From NCBI GenBank assembly GCA_021234155.1, contig JAJEKV010000031.1:14439748-14503747 (forward strand): a DNA stretch of 64,000 nt, read 5' to 3'. The position numbers were made by a program, and so were the translations under genes. The DNA is from Isoetes taiwanensis. Taxonomy: Eukaryota > Streptophyta > Lycopodiopsida > Isoetales > Isoetaceae. The notes below the pieces were generated by a model. The model did no database searches, had not been told where the DNA came from, and saw only the letters and a program-made list of their open reading frames with translations. Positions 58,627-64,000 of this stretch are shown piece after piece. Within the stretch, counting starts at the first letter, position 1. Each line of letters begins with the position of its first letter.

Positions 58627-60255
58627 TGTGACGCTCCCTGAATATATACGACCCCCGGCCGTATACATACGGGGACTTTCCCCTCCCATGGCAACCATCT
58701 CGCCACGAGCAGGGCCCTCCGTCTGCCCCGGGCCATCTACGTAGAGATGCTCGGGTGAAGGACACGGAGGTGTCATTCGGCCCACGCCTTCGATGGGCTC
58801 CTACGTCGCGGAAGCATGAATACAAGGGTTAGCACATATCATAAAACACATATAAATAACCACCACGAAGGGTGGCGCATCCATCCAAATACCAACGGCA
58901 AAGAATATGCATCAAAACTAGGAAATCATCCCAAACCCCAGGTTCTACCCCGGTTCAGACTCCTGTGAGGATAGACTGACGGCTCCGCCTCAAGAGATCA
59001 GCGGACAGAGGTATAACCTGGCGTTGGCTGGCATAGAACATCGGCTAGGGTTGTCCACTCCATCCGCCCCTCCTGTGCACACTTTGCAGATGGGTCGAGT
59101 CACGCTATGGCTTCGCTATAGCCTTCCGGAGACGCAGGCTCGAGGTATCACCCTACTGAGCCTACTCCAGGGTTCATGACGCCCCGGTCCGATGAGGCAG
59201 GTCAGGGAAGCGTCCCCTTCCAGGATCACAGTGGTTCCATGGGTGAGCTAGAGAATACGTGCCGCATCAGCGACCCCCGCATTCGTACCCGACTTACTCA
59301 CTCTAAATCTACTCAAAGTGCAAGGTGCCCCATACGGGTCACACCTCTACACGCAGGGAGTTTCAGACCCATACCCGCCCTCTCGTGGGATCCGCTATCG
59401 GGCCCGACCCCACCGTAGGAGTCTCGGGAGCCTTTTATGTTCGTGCAAGACCCCACCCCACTTCACCACCCGCGTCCCTTCTGTGCTAAGCCGGACCATA
59501 GCGTCTCGACCCCGGTGGTCTCTTGTACCTGAGGCCGCATCTAATGGGAATATTACGAGGCTATCTAGGAGCATACTATCATACATGAGCTCGAGGTCTC
59601 TACCCCCCCTTAATTCCCCCATTTCCAGAGTAATACTACGCAAAGAACTATCAATCCATCCTTTAAGAGCAAAACCAGAATCAGAATATAAAGAGAACTT
59701 ACCTTTACAACCAAGGGTTAGCTCCTACGAGTAAAACATAGAGAGAACAAACAAGACAACACAACAAGTGCCCAAAAGGGGCGCTACCCTAGAATATCAG
59801 CCTATACTAGCCACCCACACAGTATTCCCTTTCGACCCGTTATCGTTTGGTGCCTCCATCTTTTCACGAAACTTCGATGCTCGGCTCATCACACAGTGCA
59901 AGTACTTGGGCAAGGTGGCGCTCAGCTCAATCACAAGGTAGGCGCTCAGCTCAGGTCGATTATGGTGGATATGGGGGTGGTGATCCACCTTATGGGTCCA
60001 AAATAGCATTCACCATGCTGGCCAATCGGGTTTGGCCAGGTGGCGCCTTCCCAAAGGATAATTAGTTTAATTATCCTTTATAAATAATAATCCCTTAAAT
60101 GTAGGTTATTATCTTTAACAATTAAATTAGCATGGCTAATTTAATCCCTTTTTAGGTCAACCCCCTAGGTTACCATACCCCATGGTGGCGTATCTATACT
60201 AGGTGACGTGTCAATATATTTATACGTATACCGTATAAATACTTGGAACGTCACA
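58627..60255 (-). mobile_element. Solo LTR related to the 17.8-28.0 kb element
   Basis: On the minus strand it starts TGTGACGTTCCAAG and ends AGCGTCACA (58627). A perfect 5-bp target duplication CCCAA flanks it (58622-58626 and 60256-60260). The 3' two thirds resemble the LTRs of the 10-kb element, including CCCCTCCCATGGCAACC (plus-strand form) near 58680. The 5' ~400 bases differ and match the embedded LTR start at 22852. It arose by LTR-LTR recombination in a sister subfamily. Confidence 0.9.
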
Positions 60256-60528
60256 CCCAAGTAATGGCAAATGTCGTTGCCATTAGTAAAACTAAACTGC
60301 TGTTCATACGAGTTGTTTAACGATTTAGGCCCTTAAAGTTTATCTATGTTTGCTTTTTTTTAGAGCCCGAAGGGCCCAAAATTTGTTTTTAATATAACAA
60401 TCAACACACAAATACCATTAACATTATTAACACAAACCATTGCATTTAACACATTTAAATTAAAATCCCCCTTAAACCCCCTTTGGTTTGGGTGCATATT
60501 CACATGGGGTTACTCCGGGCAACGAGAG

Positions 60529-60893
60529 CTGTCGAATGGGCATATTTGCCCTTTATTCCAAGATCTGGACCGTGCATAGTGATCCTCATTTGTAGGGTAT
60601 GCATGTACAAGTTTTTATATGCTGTATATTAAGGTTTGAAAAATACTATAAGGTTTGAGGGAATGTACTTAATATTCACACGGGGGGTTACGTAGGGCAG
60701 CGAGAGCCCTGTAAATATATTTTCAATACGTGTAAAAAATTAACACCATTAAGTACATTCCCTCAAACCTTATAGTATTTTCCAAACCTTAATATACAGT
60801 ATATAAAAACTTGTACATGCATACCCCACAAATGAGGATCATTATGTACGGTCCAGATCTTGGAATAAAGGGCAAATATGCCCATTCGACAGT
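60529..60893. repeat. Foldback/MITE-like inverted repeat
   Basis: Arms 60529-60672 and 60748-60893 are over 90 percent complementary, with CTGTCGAATGGGCATATTTG on the left and its complement at the right end; the loop is about 75 bp. A GGGTTAC...GGGCA-CGAGAGC motif occurs both before the left arm and in the loop. No transposase. Confidence 0.85.
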
Positions 60894-61330
60894 TCTTAAA
60901 TGGAAGTTCGAAACCGTAGCTGTTATAGTTACAGTTATGGTTTGGCACACGTGGCGCAAATGCCGCGTGGCTGGCGGAGATCAGACTTGTGGGGCCTTTT
61001 CCAAAAAGTTGGACAAGGTTGTCACACAAAAAAAAAGGAACCAAAAAAGTTGAAACCTTTAATTACATAATACATATATTAAAACCAAAATAAATAAATA
61101 TCTTGCCTTTAATTATAAAGAAAAGGAAATATGCATATAGATGGAACCTTCCAAACTAGAATTCCCAATCCATTTTGCAGCCTTGCAAATTAGGATTCCC
61201 CAGTTCGCACCTTTTCAATCGAGCCCTTTTGAGTAATTGTTCCTAATCGATCTTCTTTTTAAATCTTTGGCATGAAACGTTTAAAAGCGATTTTCCTCTT
61301 TATCGACTCATTTTTTTTAGCATAGGGATG
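60894..61330. other. No gene seen
   Basis: AT-rich spacer between the foldback element and the inverted CACTA-like motif. Confidence 0.5.
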
Positions 61331-61384
61331 TCGGAAAGAGAAATGTTCGGGGCGGCCTTGGCCGCCGCGATAAATTTCTTGTAG
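61331..61384 (-). repeat. CACTA-like terminal motif, copy 3 (inverted)
   Basis: The minus strand reads CTACAAGAAATTTATCGCGG then CGGCCAAGGCCGCC and GAACATTTCTCTTTCC. It is inverted relative to copies 1 and 2. Confidence 0.6.
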
Positions 61385-62935
61385 AAATAAAGGCTTGAGG
61401 TGGTTTAAAGGAAATTTTGACATGTGACAATCATGCAATGGATGTATGTTATTGTATGTAAGGGTGAAGGCTACAAACCACAAGATTTAGCGCCCCCACC
61501 AAGGCACATTGTCTATTCCGGCCAACAATAAAACAACCGCCTCTTCAAGTTATTAGTAAAGCCCCGCAACGCCGAGCACTATAACTAGTATGTATTTAAA
61601 ACAATTTAGTTGCTAATGACTTGTGCAGAATGGAATTTTTTACATCCATTGAAGGACCAACTAGTCTATAAGATACAAAGACTGCTCTATAAATTCTGCT
61701 CCCACTCACTTTACATTGCAATTGTTATATAGAGTAAGGATAATGTGAGTGTAAATTGAGCAGCACTAGGATTTATACATAGGGTTAATTGAACAACCTG
61801 AGCAAAAGCAAGAGAAAAGCACCTTCAAGCCAAAGAGGTGATTGATTGGCATGTTTCACAAAAGCAAGGAGGTTATCTAAGGCAACAAATGTACCAAACA
61901 TCAAAATTTCTACTGGTTATACAAAGTGAAAGAGGCATTGGCAAGAGGAATTTGAGAAGTGAAGTGAAGAAGAAATTGGATGACAAGGTGAAGCTGGAAT
62001 GATCATAAATATTCGTCCAAGATTGATATTTACCATAGACAACGTTTGAGGGTATTCATGGAGTTTTCTTTCTTTGATAACGATGATGTAAAGTCTGGGA
62101 GGCAACAGTCTTCTTACAGTTATTAGCAAAGAGCCTTGGAATAAATCCAAAACCAACCAGGTTATAATCCACGTGGTAATCTGTGATTAGTAGGGCCAAT
62201 CTAAGAGGCACTGTATCGTCTGGGGCTTTGGATGTGTCGGAACTGCCTAAGTGGTCGACTGAAGCTCCAGTACAAGAACATTAGTTTGACGATTAATTCT
62301 AATTTATTACATGATTCATTTTGTTTACAAGTAACATATTCTAGAGTCTAGAAATTAATACACTTACCCTTTTCAAAAGAGTTATTCCACTTCATACTTT
62401 AGCATTAGTTCAGTAAGGGCGTTCTGCAGACACTGGCCTATGCGAAATAAATTCTTCATGGCTAAACTAACGACGTCCAGAACCAGATGAGCAAGCTAGT
62501 TACATCAAACTTCAATCGATAGAACCAGGAGAAAAACAATGGGGCGTAAATTTGTTGTACGTGGCTAAGGACAGGCCAGTTCAAGTTTCAATTTTTAAGA
62601 TTCATCGAAGGTGCTTGACTACCTTAAATCAGGTCTAGGTGATGTTCAAATTCATTGGAATCCAATTTCAAGGAAAAGCTGCTCTTTAAACTTTAGCACT
62701 TAACAATGGCTAATTGTTCTATTCATTCGAATAGCGTACCTACTACCAGAGGTGAATTACACCTTTATATGAAGTGCAGAATATGTACAGCTAAAATACA
62801 AGGGATCTTAACCAGTTGAGGCCCTTCAGAACTGACTTTATTGGCCTAGGTATGTTCAAACAGTCCAGCATACTTTGACCAGGAAGGACAACGAGTACCT
62901 AAATAGGACAAAGTCAGCAAAGAGCTATAAGCAAT
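61385..62935. other. 3' flank of the 3D-domain gene, otherwise nothing recognised
   Basis: Minus-strand frame 62156-61917 is open but unrecognised. The final part (62700-62935) is presumably the 3' UTR of the gene starting upstream on the minus strand. Confidence 0.45.
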
Positions 62936-63505
62936 TCATAACAAGCTGAGCTGATGGGGTACCTGTAATTTTCGCCGACCCCATTTGAGAGCTTCCTTGT
63001 GTGAGTGATGGTATAAATCTATCCTTTTTGGTCCCTTTATTGCACCTCCACGATCTTCTACCTATAATATTACAAAGTGGTAACCAAATCTTGTGAAGAC
63101 ATGTTTCAATGAGCAATATATTTTACACCTTAACTATGACTGATCTAAGGATTTTCTATAGAGGATACAAATCTGAATGAAGCTTGTTAAATTCGAAGGG
63201 GATCGAATTTGCTAGTTTGGAAACAGGAGATCATGATCTGGGTAAAGAAGCATCATAAAGCTAGGACGGATCCAGATTATCAGGCTACTGAACAGGAACA
63301 AACAGAAGAATAAAAAGCACAAGAGAATAAATACCTCTCCCCATCCATAACCAGGAACAAACATTTTGGTACCAAACGGATAGTAATCCGTATCAGCAGC
63401 AATGGAGCCATGACGGGGGAAAAGCCGCCAAGGAAATAGCAGTAAACGGCCAGGGATTTTGTGATACTGCATCAAACTAAGCGCTGAAAGAATCGCTGGC
63501 CGTGC
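62936..63505 (-). CDS. 3D-domain (RlpA-superfamily-like) protein, 3' exons; 5' end beyond window
   Basis: Minus exons 63505-63335 and 63061-62936 join in phase 0 across a GT-AG intron. The protein part reads HGSIAADTDYYPFGTKMFVP, GYGWGE, then VEDRGGAIKGPKRIDLYHHS and EALKWGRRKL. This is the 3D fold pattern (three conserved Asp: AADT, VEDRG, RIDL) known from bacterial cell-wall lytic proteins and from a small family of plant proteins of unsettled function. The open frame ends at TGA 62938-62936 after VPHQLSLL. An in-frame GT after LQ leaves open another, more distal last exon. Upstream exons lie past 63999 or were not recognised in 63506-63999. Confidence 0.7.
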
Positions 63506-63999
63506 CTAAAAAACAATACAAAAATCAGAAGATCATTTTACATGAGTTCACAAAAAGCTTATTACTAGTGACCTCTACTGCAGTCACATGTATGAGACTA
63601 ATTTCTATGAGCAAAAATGAAAGCCAGTTTCTTCCTCAAAACAAATAAATAAGGCATTCAAGGGCATAAAACGGGAACTTTCACCATAAATGATACGAGT
63701 CTTAAAAGGTGTCATTCCCATAATATTATTATGTGTCCAGGAGTTGTCTTTTCCAATCTTGAACACAGTTCTTGAAACTTTATGCTATAAGATCGCCAAG
63801 AAATGTGTTAAGAGAACAAGGAAGCAGAGACGATCAGTCAGTTTTGAAACGATAAATAATTTGTTAGCTTCTGATCTAACTTGGGATTTTGTGGCAGAAC
63901 AAATCTACCTAAGAAGAGACATGATTTGATACTTCTTAAAGAACACACAACACTGTCGTACATAATCATCCATATATCGCAAATATAAGTTCTCAGGGA
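63506..63999. other. Intron-like sequence of the 3D-domain gene
   Basis: No exon recognised. A plus frame at 63690-63929 has no family resemblance. Confidence 0.4.
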
Positions 64000-64000
64000 A

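Overview
This window is nuclear DNA from a land plant, most likely a seed plant. The evidence is multi-exon genes with GT-AG introns, plant-type proteins (COP9 signalosome subunit 4, a WAV2-like hydrolase, the tail of an ICE1/SCRM bHLH factor, a plastid-targeted protein), and many plant-type LTR and LINE retroelements. The spacing and a few protein details would fit a gymnosperm or early-branching lineage, but that is a guess. No bacterial, organellar, CRISPR or phage features were seen.

Layout. 1-760: 3' tail of a LINE. 796-3598 (+): intact 14-exon CSN4. 5304-9001 (-): intact 7-exon WAV2/ABHD13-like alpha/beta hydrolase, with a tandem repeat in one intron. 9514-10433 (-): secreted proline-rich protein with 20-residue repeats, frameshifted in its repeat tract. 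11123-13771 (+): large unrecognised coiled-coil ORF, probably transposon-borne. 13801-16735 (-): LINE with ORF1 and the endonuclease end of ORF2 only. 17836-28031: LTR retroelement with both 1.7-kb LTRs, primer-binding site, polypurine tract and exact 5-bp target duplication, but no recognisable gag-pol. 28990-30320: LINE reverse transcriptase fragments. 30480-32210: array of a GATA/TGGATGG-anchored repeat. 32704-32937 (+) and 44663-44887 (-): two inverted copies of one promoter plus first-exon cassette. 35093-40338 (-): decayed Ty1-copia element with an internally duplicated gag region. 40400-41125 (+): remnant of a second copia element. 43132-43996: direct repeats. 45879-46531 (-): two-exon plastid protein gene with a GC-AG intron. 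47390-47742: LINE tail with poly(A). 48400-51430: tandem duplications, CACTA-like ends and a large inverted repeat. 52146-52182: G-tract repeat. 54290-56047 (+): LINE ORF1 with two nonsense codons. 56786-57652 (+): C-terminal exons of an ICE1/SCRM-like bHLH gene. 58627-60255 (-): solo LTR with exact target duplication. 60529-60893: foldback element. 62936-63505 (-): 3' exons of a 3D-domain protein that runs off the window.

The functional genes are CSN4, the WAV2-like gene, the 45.9-46.5 kb plastid gene, probably the 3D-domain gene and possibly the proline-rich gene. They look like independent single-gene units rather than a pathway cluster. The rest is layered mobile-element debris. No frankly new system is proven. 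The best candidates for something undescribed are the repeat-rich secreted protein, the 860-residue coiled-coil ORF, the inverted exon-1 cassette and the ICE1/SCRM tail lying between CACTA-like ends.
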